This document shows, one piece after another, positions 1-9,818 of a DNA stretch of 33,462 bases. The notes under the pieces were generated by a model. It searched no databases. It saw only the letters and a list, made by a program, of their open reading frames with translations, and was not told where the DNA came from. Made by a program: the position numbers and the translations under genes. The number at the start of each line of letters is the position of its first letter. Position 1 is the first letter of the stretch. Origin of the DNA: Cryomorphaceae bacterium (GTDB lineage Bacteria; Bacteroidota; Bacteroidia; Flavobacteriales; Schleiferiaceae); the NCBI GenBank assembly GCA_003566715.1, contig PXCF01000144.1, positions 1 through 33,462 of the forward strand. Reading direction: 5' to 3'.

Positions 1-252
1 AACCGCCCCGTGACCGATATGTGCATTTTCCTCAAGAACAACCGTCACCCCGGGAAACATATGCACCGTGCAGTTTTCTTGCACATTGCAGCCATCGCTG
101 ATGTGGATTCTCCCCCAGTCACCACGCAGTACACACCCCGGCCCAATGTACACATCTTTGCCAATAATGACGTCGCCAATAACGGTTGCTTGCGGATGCA
201 CAAAAGCAGAAGGATCCACAACAGGCGTAAAGTTGTTGAATTTGTATATCAC
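1..252 (-). CDS. Gamma-carbonic anhydrase / PaaY-like hexapeptide-repeat protein (3' end outside window)
   Basis: Reverse translation [68 protein letters not shown]... is a left-handed beta-helix hexapeptide pattern; GTG start overlaps the thiolase stop (GTGA). Confidence 0.75.
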   Translation of the reverse strand, partial: MIYKFNNFTPVVDPSAFVHPQATVIGDVIIGKDVYIGPGCVLRGDWGRIHISDGCNVQENCTVHMFPGVTVVLEENAHIGHGAV

Positions 253-1454
253 GATTTTTCTAATATTACAGCATAACCCTGCCCTACCCCAATACACATT
301 GTACAAAGCGCATAACGCTTCCCGGTTTTTTGCAGTTCAATGGCCGCCGTTTGCAGCAATCGTGCGCCACTCATGCCCAATGGGTGTCCAATGGCAATGG
401 CGCCACCATTGGGGTTGATACGCGGGTCGTTGTCGGCCAGTCCCATTTTGCGGGTACAAGCCAATGCCTGCGCGGCAAATGCTTCGTTGAGCTCAATGAT
501 GTCCATGTCGTCGAGCGAAAGCCCGGCTTTTTTAAGGGCTATTTCGCTGGCGTATACCGGTCCAATGCCCATGATTCTCGGCGCAACCCCGGCAACGCCC
601 ATGGAAACCACTCTGGCCATGGGTTTGAGGTTGTGCGTTTTTATGGCATCTTCCGAAGCGTAGAGCAATGCAGCCGCGCCGTCGTTTAGTCCGGAGGCAT
701 TTCCGGCAGTTACTGTTCCGTCTTTGCGAAAGGCGGGGCGCAACTTAGCCAAAATCTCTGCCGATGAATTGGGTTTGATAAATTCGTCCTGTTCAACCAC
801 CAAAGGATCCATTTTTCTTCTGGGGATGCTGACGGCCGAAATTTCTTCTGCCAAGCGACCGGAAGATTGCGCAGCGGTTGCTTTTTGCTGCGACCAAAGG
901 GCAAATGCATCTTGGTCTTCACGCGAAATTTTGTAGAGGTCAACCAAGTTTTCCGCCGTTTCGCCCATGGCATCGGTGCCAAATTGGGCATGCATGGCCG
1001 GGTTGACAAATCGCCAGCCAAAACTTGAGTCGTACATTTTACTGTCGGTGCCAAAAGCCTTACTGGGCTTACTCATCACGTAGGGTGCACGGGTCATGTG
1101 TTCCACTCCACCGGCAATAACTACCTCGGCATCGCCACAGCGAATGGCTCTGGTGGCGTGAATCCCGGCCGACATCCCACTGGCGCAGAGTCGGTTGATG
1201 GTTTCACCCGGAACGCTGTGTGGTAAACCCGCCAATAAACCCGCCATACGGGCAACGTTTCGATTGTCTTCCCCGGCCTGATTGGCACAACCCATCACCA
1301 AATCATCGATGGCGGAGGTGTCTAAATTGTTTTGACGTTTGATCAATTCAGCGATGACGTGTGCCGCCATATCGTCGGCGCGAATACCCGATAGGGATCC
1401 GCCAAATGAACCTACGGCTGTGCGACAACCATCAATAATATATGCGTCTTTCAT
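249..1454 (-). CDS. Acetyl-CoA acyltransferase (thiolase), PaaJ/PcaF-like
   Basis: Start at [15 protein letters not shown]; thiolase motifs [41 protein letters not shown]. Confidence 0.92.
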   Translation of the reverse strand: MKDAYIIDGCRTAVGSFGGSLSGIRADDMAAHVIAELIKRQNNLDTSAIDDLVMGCANQAGEDNRNVARMAGLLAGLPHSVPGETINRLCASGMSAGIHATRAIRCGDAEVVIAGGVEHMTRAPYVMSKPSKAFGTDSKMYDSSFGWRFVNPAMHAQFGTDAMGETAENLVDLYKISREDQDAFALWSQQKATAAQSSGRLAEEISAVSIPRRKMDPLVVEQDEFIKPNSSAEILAKLRPAFRKDGTVTAGNASGLNDGAAALLYASEDAIKTHNLKPMARVVSMGVAGVAPRIMGIGPVYASEIALKKAGLSLDDMDIIELNEAFAAQALACTRKMGLADNDPRINPNGGAIAIGHPLGMSGARLLQTAAIELQKTGKRYALCTMCIGVGQGYAVILEKS

Positions 1455-1574
1455 GTTTGAAATAAATTTTTTCTCGTCGGTCAAAAGTATGGAAGTCTGT
1501 CTAAATACCAATGTTCATCGCCACGCTTTAACCCCTTTGTATGATTTGGGTTGTATAGGTGGGTGTCGCGGCAT

Positions 1575-1582
1575 TATATTTG
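1575..1582 (+). promoter_or_regulatory. Candidate Bacteroidota -7 box (TATATTTG = TAnnTTTG) upstream of the S41 protease
   Basis: Match to TAnnTTTG, 62 nt before the ATG at 1644. Confidence 0.4.
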
Positions 1583-1643
1583 GGTCGTATATAAATGTAG
1601 TAGATTCAGGGCATGTCCTTAATCTACAACGGACATTTTTTAG

Positions 1644-3824
1644 ATGACAAATAAAAAACGAATGAACAACATTTTTTTCTACTTGAAATACCCCATATTA
1701 TTGGCCGGGATAACGGCTTTGGTATATACCAACCCGATTTCAAAAACAAATACGCCGAGCAAGAAGGATCAGGAAAAGGAGCGCATCATCGCCGAGGTGG
1801 TGCACAATACGTTGATGACGTCGCATTTTTCTCCACCGGAAATGGATGATGATTTTGCCGCCGATGTCTTTGATGAGTTTATTAATACTTTGGATTACAG
1901 CAAACGGATTCTCCTTCAATCGGACATCGATAAGCTGAAAGAACATCAACAAAATTTACTAAACTACATTGAGTCCAGCGACTTGCGCTTGTTTGATGAA
2001 GCCTATGAGATAGTGATGAAGCGCATGGATGAATTGCCTGCCATTTTCGAAGACATACTCGATAAGCCCATTGACTTTTTATCCAATCGCACCTTTGAAA
2101 CCGACGATGAAAAACGCGAGTGGCCATCAAGCGTAGCAGAGCAAAAAGCCCTTTGGGCCGATTATCTGACCTATAAAGTCATGGGACGTGTTTATCAAGC
2201 CGAACGCCGTCAAAAGCGAAAATTGGAAGAACAAGAAGAAAAAAGCGAAGAGGATGTTGACGAAGAGGATGATAGCGACGACAGAGAAGCATTTGAAGAG
2301 AAAACCTTTGAAGAGTTGGAAAAAGAAGCGCGGGAAAAGGAGCTAACATTTCAAAAAGAGTGGATAGACAATTATAAAGAGTTGGAGCGAATTGATTGGT
2401 TTGCTATGTATGTCAACAGTTTTGCCAACAACTTCGACCCCCATACAGAGTATTATCCCCCACAGCAAAAAGAAGATTTTGAGGTGGAAATGTCCGGTCA
2501 GTTTGAAGGAATCGGCGCCCAACTCATGACCAAAGGCGATTACATCACCATTGATAAAGTTGTGACCGGTAGTGCGTCTTGGCGTCAAGGCGATTTAGAA
2601 GTGGGCGATAAAATACTTGCCGTGGCCGAAGAAGGTGAAGAAGCGGTTGACGTGGTTGGGATGAGCATTCGCAAGGTCGTGAAGCTCATTCGTGGTAAAA
2701 AAGGCACCACCGTGGTACTGACCGTTCGCAAAATGGATGGCAGTCGCATGGACATTCCCATCGTGCGTGATGTGGTAGAAATTGAAGCCACGTTTGCCCG
2801 TGGTGCGGTGATAGAAGACGATGGGAAAAAGGTGGGGTACATACGCTTGCCAAAGTTTTATGTCGATTTCAACAAGAAAGATGCCCGTAACTGTGCCGAT
2901 GATGTCAGAGCTGAAATTGAGATGCTCAAGGCCGAAGGCGTAGAAGGCATCATTCTCGACCTTCGCAACAACGGTGGAGGCACGTTGGAAGGTGTGGTGG
3001 ATATCGCCGGATTTTTTATTGAAACCGGTCCGATTGTACAGGTACAGTCCAGCGGTTTTAGTCCGCGTGTGTTGAAAGACCGCGGTAAAGAGATTGAATA
3101 CGACGGGCGCCTGGTGGTGATGACCAATCGCTTTAGTGCCTCGGCCAGTGAGATTTTTGCGGCCGCCATTCAGGATTACAAACGCGGCATTATTGTCGGC
3201 TCACCCTCGACCTTTGGTAAGGGGACGGTTCAGAACATGGCCGATTTAGACCGAGTTGTTGGTTTTCGTCATGGCGACATCAAGCCCCTTGGTGCATTAA
3301 AGCTTACCATTCAGAAATTCTACCGCATCAACGGAGGTACACCTCAACTTCGCGGCGTGGAAAGCGATATCGTCATCCCCGACCAATTTCACTACATCGA
3401 TATTGGCGAATCCGATCGCAAAAAAGCCATGGCCTATTCGGAGATTAAACCGGCTAATTACAACGAATGGCCGCGAGACGACGATTCATTTAATAGCATC
3501 ATAGAAAGCAGTAAGGAGCGCATTGCCAACAACCTTGAATTTCAAAAAATTGAAAGTTACGCCCGCTGGCTGGCTGATCAACGCGAGGATACAGAGGTGA
3601 GTCTGAATTACCAAACCTATACCGCCCAGCAGGACGAATTACGTGAGTTGGGCGAAAAGTATAAAAACATTTTCACCACCGAAAATCCCCTTACCACCCA
3701 TATTCCCTCTAAGCGAAAGGCAGATTTGAACGAAGATGATTTGAAGGATTGGGAGAAATGGGTGAAAGATGTAGGGAAGGATTTGCAGGTGGTGGAGGCT
3801 TTTAGGATTGTTGATACATTTTGA
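1644..3824 (+). CDS. prc: Carboxy-terminal processing (tail-specific) protease, S41 family, with PDZ domain
   Basis: PDZ region and S41 motif RFSASASEIFAAAIQDYKRGIIVGSPSTFGKGTVQ with catalytic Ser/Lys retained. Confidence 0.93.
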   Translation: MTNKKRMNNIFFYLKYPILLAGITALVYTNPISKTNTPSKKDQEKERIIAEVVHNTLMTSHFSPPEMDDDFAADVFDEFINTLDYSKRILLQSDIDKLKEHQQNLLNYIESSDLRLFDEAYEIVMKRMDELPAIFEDILDKPIDFLSNRTFETDDEKREWPSSVAEQKALWADYLTYKVMGRVYQAERRQKRKLEEQEEKSEEDVDEEDDSDDREAFEEKTFEELEKEAREKELTFQKEWIDNYKELERIDWFAMYVNSFANNFDPHTEYYPPQQKEDFEVEMSGQFEGIGAQLMTKGDYITIDKVVTGSASWRQGDLEVGDKILAVAEEGEEAVDVVGMSIRKVVKLIRGKKGTTVVLTVRKMDGSRMDIPIVRDVVEIEATFARGAVIEDDGKKVGYIRLPKFYVDFNKKDARNCADDVRAEIEMLKAEGVEGIILDLRNNGGGTLEGVVDIAGFFIETGPIVQVQSSGFSPRVLKDRGKEIEYDGRLVVMTNRFSASASEIFAAAIQDYKRGIIVGSPSTFGKGTVQNMADLDRVVGFRHGDIKPLGALKLTIQKFYRINGGTPQLRGVESDIVIPDQFHYIDIGESDRKKAMAYSEIKPANYNEWPRDDDSFNSIIESSKERIANNLEFQKIESYARWLADQREDTEVSLNYQTYTAQQDELRELGEKYKNIFTTENPLTTHIPSKRKADLNEDDLKDWEKWVKDVGKDLQVVEAFRIVDTF

Positions 3825-3854
3825 TTGTGTCTTTCTATAAAGTCCGATAGCTGC
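3821..3854 (+). repeat. 34-nt repeat copy 1 (31/34 identical to 23038-23071); contains the stop codon of the S41 protease
   Basis: TTGATTGTGTCTTTCTATAAAGTCCGATAGCTGC. Confidence 0.8.
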
Positions 3855-3867
3855 GTTACGCTCAGTC

Positions 3868-3907
3868 AAAAATTTAGTCATTTACTAAGGTAAACTCCTA
3901 AATTTTT
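3868..3907. repeat. Nested perfect inverted repeat in intergenic DNA
   Basis: AAAAATTTAG-TCA-TTTAC-TAAG-GTAAA-CTC-CTAAATTTTT (outer arms 10 bp, inner arms 5 bp). Confidence 0.85.
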
Positions 3908-4025
3908 AACTTTCGCAAGCCTTGCTCTCGAACTTTCTAGTTCAGACACTAGGCTTTTAAATACAGGTTCATTCTAAACCAAAAACATTCGACCTCATTC
4001 TCAACCAATTAAACAAAAGTAACCT

Positions 4026-5069
4026 ATGCGTTTTCCTCTCTACGGTTTTGCTGCAGTTGCTGTGATATTGGGCATGGGCACCATAGCAGTGTTGGGGTAT
4101 CTCATTACGCCGGATAACAGCGCGTTTGCCAACCGTATGGAGGTCTCGCAAGCCACCCAAAAACCCGGATTTAAGGCGCAGTACGTTCACGTAAAAAAAG
4201 ATTTAGCTTTCCCACAGACACCTTGGTGGAAAGGGATGTTTTTTGGCTATCCGGTTCAGGACAATGAAATACCTGTGGAATACGCCATGCAAATGGGTGA
4301 TTCTATCACGTACATCGACGCCGCGTCTGGAATAGAATCAACCAAACACAAAGACGAGCTGCAGCCATTTAATGGCTCCTATGTGGATGAGCGCACCTAT
4401 CATTTGGGATCCGATAGATATGGTCGAGATTTATTGAGCCGGCTGATCATCGCTACGAGGGTGTCCTTTATCATCGGCTTTATCGCCGTTGGTATCAGTT
4501 TGTTGATAGGATTGCCTCTGGGATTATGTGCTGGTTACTTTGGCGGATGGGTAGATAAAGTCGTCATGTGGTTGGTTAACGTGGTGTGGTCCATTCCCGG
4601 TTTGCTTTTGGTCATTGCATTGACATTGGCATTGGGGAAAGGCATTTTTCAAGTATTCATCGCCATCGGCTTAACCATGTGGGTAGAGGTAGCAAGGGTG
4701 GTTCGCGGACAAGTGCGCAGTTTGCGAGAGCGCGCTTATGTGGAGGTAGCCCAAATGATGGGGTTTTCTGCCGGGCGCATCATGTTTCGGCAAATCTTAC
4801 CCGGCGTTTTACACCCCGTTATTGTGATTTCTGCGGCAAATTTTGCCACCGCGATATTGCTGGAAAGCGGATTGAGCTTTTTGGGATATGGCGCCCAACC
4901 GCCGTTGCCAACCTGGGGAGGCATGGTAAAAGACCACTGGCCATATTTATTGATGGGAAAACCACATCTTGTTTTGTGGCCGGGTGGATGTATTCTAATT
5001 TTGGTGCTGGCATTTATGATGTTTGGAAATGCCTTGAGAGACCTAACTGATCCACGTAAAAACGAATAA
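4026..5069 (+). CDS. ABC transporter permease, OppC/DppC type
   Basis: HLGSDRYGRDLLSRLIIATRVS and ESGLSFLGYGAQPPLPTWGGM typical of BPD-type peptide/nickel permeases; multiple TM segments. Confidence 0.9.
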   Translation: MRFPLYGFAAVAVILGMGTIAVLGYLITPDNSAFANRMEVSQATQKPGFKAQYVHVKKDLAFPQTPWWKGMFFGYPVQDNEIPVEYAMQMGDSITYIDAASGIESTKHKDELQPFNGSYVDERTYHLGSDRYGRDLLSRLIIATRVSFIIGFIAVGISLLIGLPLGLCAGYFGGWVDKVVMWLVNVVWSIPGLLLVIALTLALGKGIFQVFIAIGLTMWVEVARVVRGQVRSLRERAYVEVAQMMGFSAGRIMFRQILPGVLHPVIVISAANFATAILLESGLSFLGYGAQPPLPTWGGMVKDHWPYLLMGKPHLVLWPGGCILILVLAFMMFGNALRDLTDPRKNE

Positions 5070-5071
5070 AA

Positions 5072-6769
5072 ATGAAGCGATTTTTTCCAATTGTCATATC
5101 CTTGATTGCATTGGGTGCATACGCGCAAGATGGTGCAGAAACTTGTGTTCCTGTCGACTCTTCGATGATTTCTCGAATTTCACAAGACATCCGTTTCCTC
5201 GCTTCTCCTGATTTGGAGGGAAGAGCGCCAGCTTCCAATGGCTCGGAACTCGCCGTTAACTTTATCATCGAAAGATTGGACGCCATGGGTATTCGACCGG
5301 CAGGCGATTACGGTGATTGGCAGCAACGTTTCACTTTGCCTAAACCCGTAGATGTAAGCGAGTCATCTCACTTGCTATTCAGCGATTTCAATCCCAAGTT
5401 GGGTAAGGCCTTTTTTGCAACCGAATACAGCAATAATGGTGAATTGAAAATGCGTACGCGCTTCATTGGAAATGGTATTCATGCGCCGGAATTGGATTAC
5501 TCTGATTACAGTTGGAGAAGAAAACGTCTTAAAAAACGCATCGCTGTTATTGACCTTTCGTATCCCGATGCGCCCAGTCCGTATATTCCCATTATAGAAC
5601 ACATCGATATTAAAGAAAGGGTGCAAGAGGCGATTGAACATGGTGCAAAGGGCGTTATTTTAATGAACCCCTCTCTGATGGGGCCGGAACCCGCACAAGA
5701 ATACGATGCGTTGGATACCTTAGGCGTGCCGGTTGCCTTTCTGAGAAATCCCAAGATGACCAAAAAACTCAAGCGTTGGTGGGGTAAGAAGGTGTCTTTG
5801 AAAATTGAGCAAAGTCCAGCCTCAACCATGGGAGAAAATATCATTGGGTTCATTGATAATAGTGCACCATACACCATCATTTTATCAGCCAATTACGACG
5901 GTATGGGCAAAGGGAATCGAGCGTCTAATGCGCCGGGGAGCACGCAGATACACCCCAGTGCAGACCACAATGCCAGTGGCGTGTTGATGGTGTTGGAGTT
6001 AGCCAGAAAGTTGGTGAATAGCAAAGATTATAAGCAGTTCAATTACCAGTTTGTCTTTTTTACCGGTACCTATCCAGAGAGATACGGCGTACAACACTTT
6101 GCCGAAAAAATCATTGAATCTGGCTTGGAGTACGCCTTCCATATAAATTTTGACGCGGTGGGACGCATGGGTGACGGTCGACAGTTGTTGATAGAAGGCA
6201 CCGGTTCATCTGACTTTTTGATTTATTTTCAAAAGGATATGGCGTGTAATAACATCATGCCGATGGTTACACCAACCAACAGCAAAGCAGCTGCTCATAC
6301 CGATTTGTACCAGTCCAAAATCCCCGGATTGAGAGTTACTACCAATCGGCATCAAGACAGCTATAAGCCCACAGATGACGCCAGCCGCATACAGATAAAT
6401 GGAATGATGGATATTGCTTCATTGATGTTGACTTATCTCAAATATCTTCCCGAAGGTGAACACGTCGTTTATGACGAATCCTTTGAGGGCGCACCTAATA
6501 CAGATAACGATCACTTGCGAATTAACCCCGGTATTGTGGTTGATTACAGCCATACAGGCAAAGGAATCAAAGTGCAGTTGGCTAAACCAGATATGCCGGC
6601 ATTTAAAGGTGGACTTCACACCGGCGACATCATTACCCACATCGATGGTTATGAAATTAAGCACATTTACCACTACATGGACTACTTTACATTTTTAAAA
6701 CCGGGAAGCCGCATCGTTTTTAGATATCTACGTGACGGACGAGTCGGTAACGCCATTATTGATTTATAG
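5072..6769 (+). CDS. M28 (PA + M28 + PDZ) family protein with degenerate metal-binding motifs; signal peptide
   Basis: N-terminal signal sequence; M28-like blocks IILSANYDG, SADHNASG, HINFDAVGR, HQDSYKPTDD; C-terminal PDZ-like GLHTGDIITHIDG. Confidence 0.82.
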   Translation: MKRFFPIVISLIALGAYAQDGAETCVPVDSSMISRISQDIRFLASPDLEGRAPASNGSELAVNFIIERLDAMGIRPAGDYGDWQQRFTLPKPVDVSESSHLLFSDFNPKLGKAFFATEYSNNGELKMRTRFIGNGIHAPELDYSDYSWRRKRLKKRIAVIDLSYPDAPSPYIPIIEHIDIKERVQEAIEHGAKGVILMNPSLMGPEPAQEYDALDTLGVPVAFLRNPKMTKKLKRWWGKKVSLKIEQSPASTMGENIIGFIDNSAPYTIILSANYDGMGKGNRASNAPGSTQIHPSADHNASGVLMVLELARKLVNSKDYKQFNYQFVFFTGTYPERYGVQHFAEKIIESGLEYAFHINFDAVGRMGDGRQLLIEGTGSSDFLIYFQKDMACNNIMPMVTPTNSKAAAHTDLYQSKIPGLRVTTNRHQDSYKPTDDASRIQINGMMDIASLMLTYLKYLPEGEHVVYDESFEGAPNTDNDHLRINPGIVVDYSHTGKGIKVQLAKPDMPAFKGGLHTGDIITHIDGYEIKHIYHYMDYFTFLKPGSRIVFRYLRDGRVGNAIIDL

Positions 6770-6778
6770 CTGTTCAAC

Positions 6779-7783
6779 ATGGAAGATTCAGAAAAGCCCT
6801 ATAATATTGCCGTCATCGGAGGTGGAAGTATGGCCACTGCCTTGGTGAAGATTTTTACCGAAAACGACAACCAAGTCAATTGGTGGATGCGCAGCGAAGA
6901 ATCGGTGGAGCACATCCGCGTACACCGCAATAATCCCCGCTACTTATCGTCGGTAGAACTCAACGTCGATCAGTTGTTTGTTTCCACCGACATCAATGCG
7001 GTGGTAGAAGATGCCGATGTGGTGGTCTTGGTCGTCCCCTCGGCGTTTTTGAAAGACTCGTTGGTGGATTTGACCGTGCCATTGAAAGAGAAAATTGTGT
7101 TTTCCTCCATCAAAGGGATTGTCCCCGGCGACAACATGATTGTGGGTGAATATCTGCACCAGCGACACGAAGTGCCTTTTGAGCAAATAGGCGTAATAGC
7201 AGGGCCGTGTCACGCCGAAGAGGTCGCCTTAGAGCGTTTGTCGTTCCTTACCTTGGCTTGTGCCGATATGGAAAACGCTCGTCAACTATCGGAGGCCATG
7301 AAGGCCGATTACATCATTACCCGTCTCTCCGACGACATTTACGGAACCGAGTATGCGGCCATTCTCAAAAACATCTACGCATTGGCGGCCGGGATTTTTC
7401 ACGGATTGGGTTATGGTGATAACTTTCAAGCGGTTTTGGTGTCTAACTGCGTTCGTGAAATGAAGCGCTTCATCCGTGCCGTTCATCCCATCAAGCGCGA
7501 TATTAATGCCACGGCGTATCTGGGTGATTTATTGGTGACCAGTTACTCGCAATTCAGTCGCAACCGCACTTTTGGTAACATGATTGGAAAAGGCTACACC
7601 ATACGCTCAGCCATGCTCGAAATGAACATGGTTGCCGAAGGGTATTACGCCGCAGGGTTGATTAAGAATCTAAAAAAGTCATACGATGTTAAGATACCTA
7701 TTTGTCAATCAGTGTATAAGATTCTCTACGAAGAGAAATCCCCCAAGAAAGTGATGAAAAAATTAGCCGAGCGATTAAAATAA
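6779..7783 (+). CDS. gpsA: Glycerol-3-phosphate dehydrogenase [NAD(P)+]
   Basis: N-terminal Rossmann GGGSMATAL; motifs AGPCHAEEVA, EYAAILKNIYALAAGI, AEGYYAAGLIKNL. Confidence 0.93.
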   Translation: MEDSEKPYNIAVIGGGSMATALVKIFTENDNQVNWWMRSEESVEHIRVHRNNPRYLSSVELNVDQLFVSTDINAVVEDADVVVLVVPSAFLKDSLVDLTVPLKEKIVFSSIKGIVPGDNMIVGEYLHQRHEVPFEQIGVIAGPCHAEEVALERLSFLTLACADMENARQLSEAMKADYIITRLSDDIYGTEYAAILKNIYALAAGIFHGLGYGDNFQAVLVSNCVREMKRFIRAVHPIKRDINATAYLGDLLVTSYSQFSRNRTFGNMIGKGYTIRSAMLEMNMVAEGYYAAGLIKNLKKSYDVKIPICQSVYKILYEEKSPKKVMKKLAERLK

Positions 7784-7828
7784 TTGTCAATCGTACATTT
7801 TTCATTTTCACATCTGATTTTTTCGTTC

Positions 7829-7836
7829 TACTTTTG
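7829..7836 (+). promoter_or_regulatory. Candidate -7 box (TACTTTTG) for tRNA-Leu
   Basis: TAnnTTTG match 13 nt before the tRNA 5' end. Confidence 0.5.
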
Positions 7837-7849
7837 CACCTTCTTACAT

Positions 7850-7931
7850 GCGGGCGTGGCGAAATTGGTAGACGCACTAGACTTAGGATCTAGCGCCGCG
7901 AGGTGTGGGAGTTCGAGTCTCCCCGCCCGCA
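7850..7931 (+). tRNA. tRNA-Leu (anticodon UAG); CCA not encoded
   Basis: Acceptor GCGGGCG/CGCCCGC, anticodon arm ACTAGACT-TAG-GATCTAG, T-loop GTTCGAGTC, long variable arm. Confidence 0.95.
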
Positions 7932-7940
7932 CTGAAAGCA

Positions 7941-7975
7941 AGGCTGTTTCATTTATTTGAAACAGCCTTTTTTTT
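7941..7975 (+). terminator. Rho-independent terminator after tRNA-Leu
   Basis: AGGCTGTTTCA-tttatt-TGAAACAGCCT followed by a T run. Confidence 0.9.
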
Positions 7976-8070
7976 TAAATTCATTTTCACTTACTTTTAC
8001 AGAGAGTAAAAGTCGTTGTGTTTTAAGAATAATAAAGCCAATGACTAAATATTGAATTCACTATAGTCCT

Positions 8071-9654
8071 ATGCGTTTATTTTTAAAAATCACGGGAGTC
8101 GTTTTGCTATTGATATGCATTTCGGCTTATGTATTTTGGAAATACTTCGCAGAGGACATAGTGGTTGAGGCTTTGCAAAAAGAAGCGGAGACGGCTGTAA
8201 ACGATATTTGGCAAGAGGAAATCATCTATCATCCCGGAACGATTGTGATAGACATTGCCAGAAGAAAAGCCGTGCTTAGCAATTATTCGATTTATGTTTT
8301 GGCCAATGGAGATACCATGGCTTCCATTGTGCTTCCTTCGATTGAGGTCAAATGGAAAAGCACATTGGGGTTGATAAAACAGGAAAAGATTCATTTCCGC
8401 AGTTTGATTGTCAAAGAGCCAGAAATTAAATATTCCACGTCCGTTAACCTTAAAAAGAGAGATCAAGTAAAACCCATTGATGTTCACGTTGACTTGCTGG
8501 CGTTCCAAGGTGCAGCGATTGAAATTGATTTTGCAGAATCAACCCAAAATTTGTCGGCCAAGGCAACGGTGAGCACCCATAACTTTTCCTGGATAGCTCA
8601 GCAACCTTTCCACTTGGTCCATGATTTTTTGCGGAAGTCTAAGCTTAGTATAATCGATATTTACAGTGATCTGAGTGACGGGTTTCACCGAGTTATGCTC
8701 GATAAATTCATCTTGGATGGTGCGAAAGGTGTTGTGCATGTTAGTGGGCTTGTCTTTGAGCCTAAATTCGACCGTGCCACCTTTGCCAAAAAGCGCGGTG
8801 TTGAAACAGATCACATTGTATTTACAGCAGATTCGATTGATGTTCTTAGAACAAATTTTGCCGACAACGATTCATTAATGATTGAATTGGTCGCTTTCTA
8901 TGGTTCAGAACTGCTGGCGCATCGTGACAAAAACTACCAAATGCCCGAAGATCGCTTTGTACCAATCCTGGTGGATAATCTTCTTCAATGGTCGGTTCCT
9001 CTCTTTGTTGAGCAGGTAACATTTAAGGATGGAAACATAGTATATGAGGAACTAGCTGATGGAAAAGAGGAGGCCGGCAAAGTGATGTTTAGCGATTTTG
9101 ACGGCAGTGTATATAATGTCACGAATCTACCGGACTTAATAGAAGATGAGGAAAAGTTGTTGGTACTGGAGGCAACAACACGTTTGTATGGAAAGGGGCG
9201 ACTAACCGTCGAAGTAAACTATGACTTACTTTCTGAAAACGGGAGGTTTTGGGCACAGGGGCACCTGAGGGCTATGGATTTACAATCAGCCAATGATATT
9301 CTTACGCCGCTTTCTACACTGGAAGTTAAGACTGGCCATTCAGAAGCGGTTTATTTCACTTTCGGAGGGTCTCGTTTACGCGCACATGGCGATTTGATAT
9401 TTCGCTACGACGACTTAAAGTTGAAATGGGAGAAAGACAGTAAAATGATAAAGCGGTTTGTGAAAAACACATTAACCAATTGGGTTGTCCCAACATCTAA
9501 TCCCAATAGAAAAGGTCAGCACCGCATTGGCGCTATAGACTTTGAGCGAGACACTCAGCGCTCGATGTTTAACTACTGGTGGAAGTCACTGGAAACCGGA
9601 TTTTTATCGGTAATGGGTGTGCGTGATGCCAAGGAAATTAAGAAGGAGGAGTAA
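8071..9654 (+). CDS. Membrane-anchored protein, possibly AsmA/DUF748-like
   Basis: 527-aa ORF with one N-terminal TM helix; overall pattern resembles AsmA-like repeats, no firm family match by eye. Confidence 0.6.
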   Translation: MRLFLKITGVVLLLICISAYVFWKYFAEDIVVEALQKEAETAVNDIWQEEIIYHPGTIVIDIARRKAVLSNYSIYVLANGDTMASIVLPSIEVKWKSTLGLIKQEKIHFRSLIVKEPEIKYSTSVNLKKRDQVKPIDVHVDLLAFQGAAIEIDFAESTQNLSAKATVSTHNFSWIAQQPFHLVHDFLRKSKLSIIDIYSDLSDGFHRVMLDKFILDGAKGVVHVSGLVFEPKFDRATFAKKRGVETDHIVFTADSIDVLRTNFADNDSLMIELVAFYGSELLAHRDKNYQMPEDRFVPILVDNLLQWSVPLFVEQVTFKDGNIVYEELADGKEEAGKVMFSDFDGSVYNVTNLPDLIEDEEKLLVLEATTRLYGKGRLTVEVNYDLLSENGRFWAQGHLRAMDLQSANDILTPLSTLEVKTGHSEAVYFTFGGSRLRAHGDLIFRYDDLKLKWEKDSKMIKRFVKNTLTNWVVPTSNPNRKGQHRIGAIDFERDTQRSMFNYWWKSLETGFLSVMGVRDAKEIKKEE

Positions 9655-9678
9655 CGTTATTTTCCTTGTTTAATGTGA

Positions 9679-9786
9679 ATGGTAGACTCGCTGAGCGTTT
9701 CTCCGCGGATCGACGACAAATTGATGATTAAATTTGCCATTGATAAGCCGGAAAAGAATGTGGTGATTGGGTTTTATCATGAATAG
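9679..9786 (+). pseudogene. Possible remnant of a T9SS type-A sorting domain (35 codons)
   Basis: MVDSLSVSPRIDDKLMIKFAIDKPEKNVVIGFYHE* resembles the start of a CTD; no upstream body. Confidence 0.25.
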
Positions 9787-9818
9787 GTGTTGTTCAGAGC
9801 AGATTATCATTTTAACCA

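Noticed and set aside
1613-1636. ATGTCC-N12-GGACAT inverted repeat in the prc 5' UTR as a riboswitch
   Set aside because: Only a 6-bp stem with a 12-nt loop; expected often by chance and no conserved riboswitch features.
3639-3881. Minus-strand ORF (80 aa, MTKFLTERNAAIG...)
   Set aside because: Antisense to the 3' end of prc and starts within the repeat element; best explained as a spurious ORF created by the repeat.
4586-5050. 154-aa plus-strand ORF inside the permease gene
   Set aside because: Alternate frame of a well-supported OppC-like CDS; composition not protein-like.
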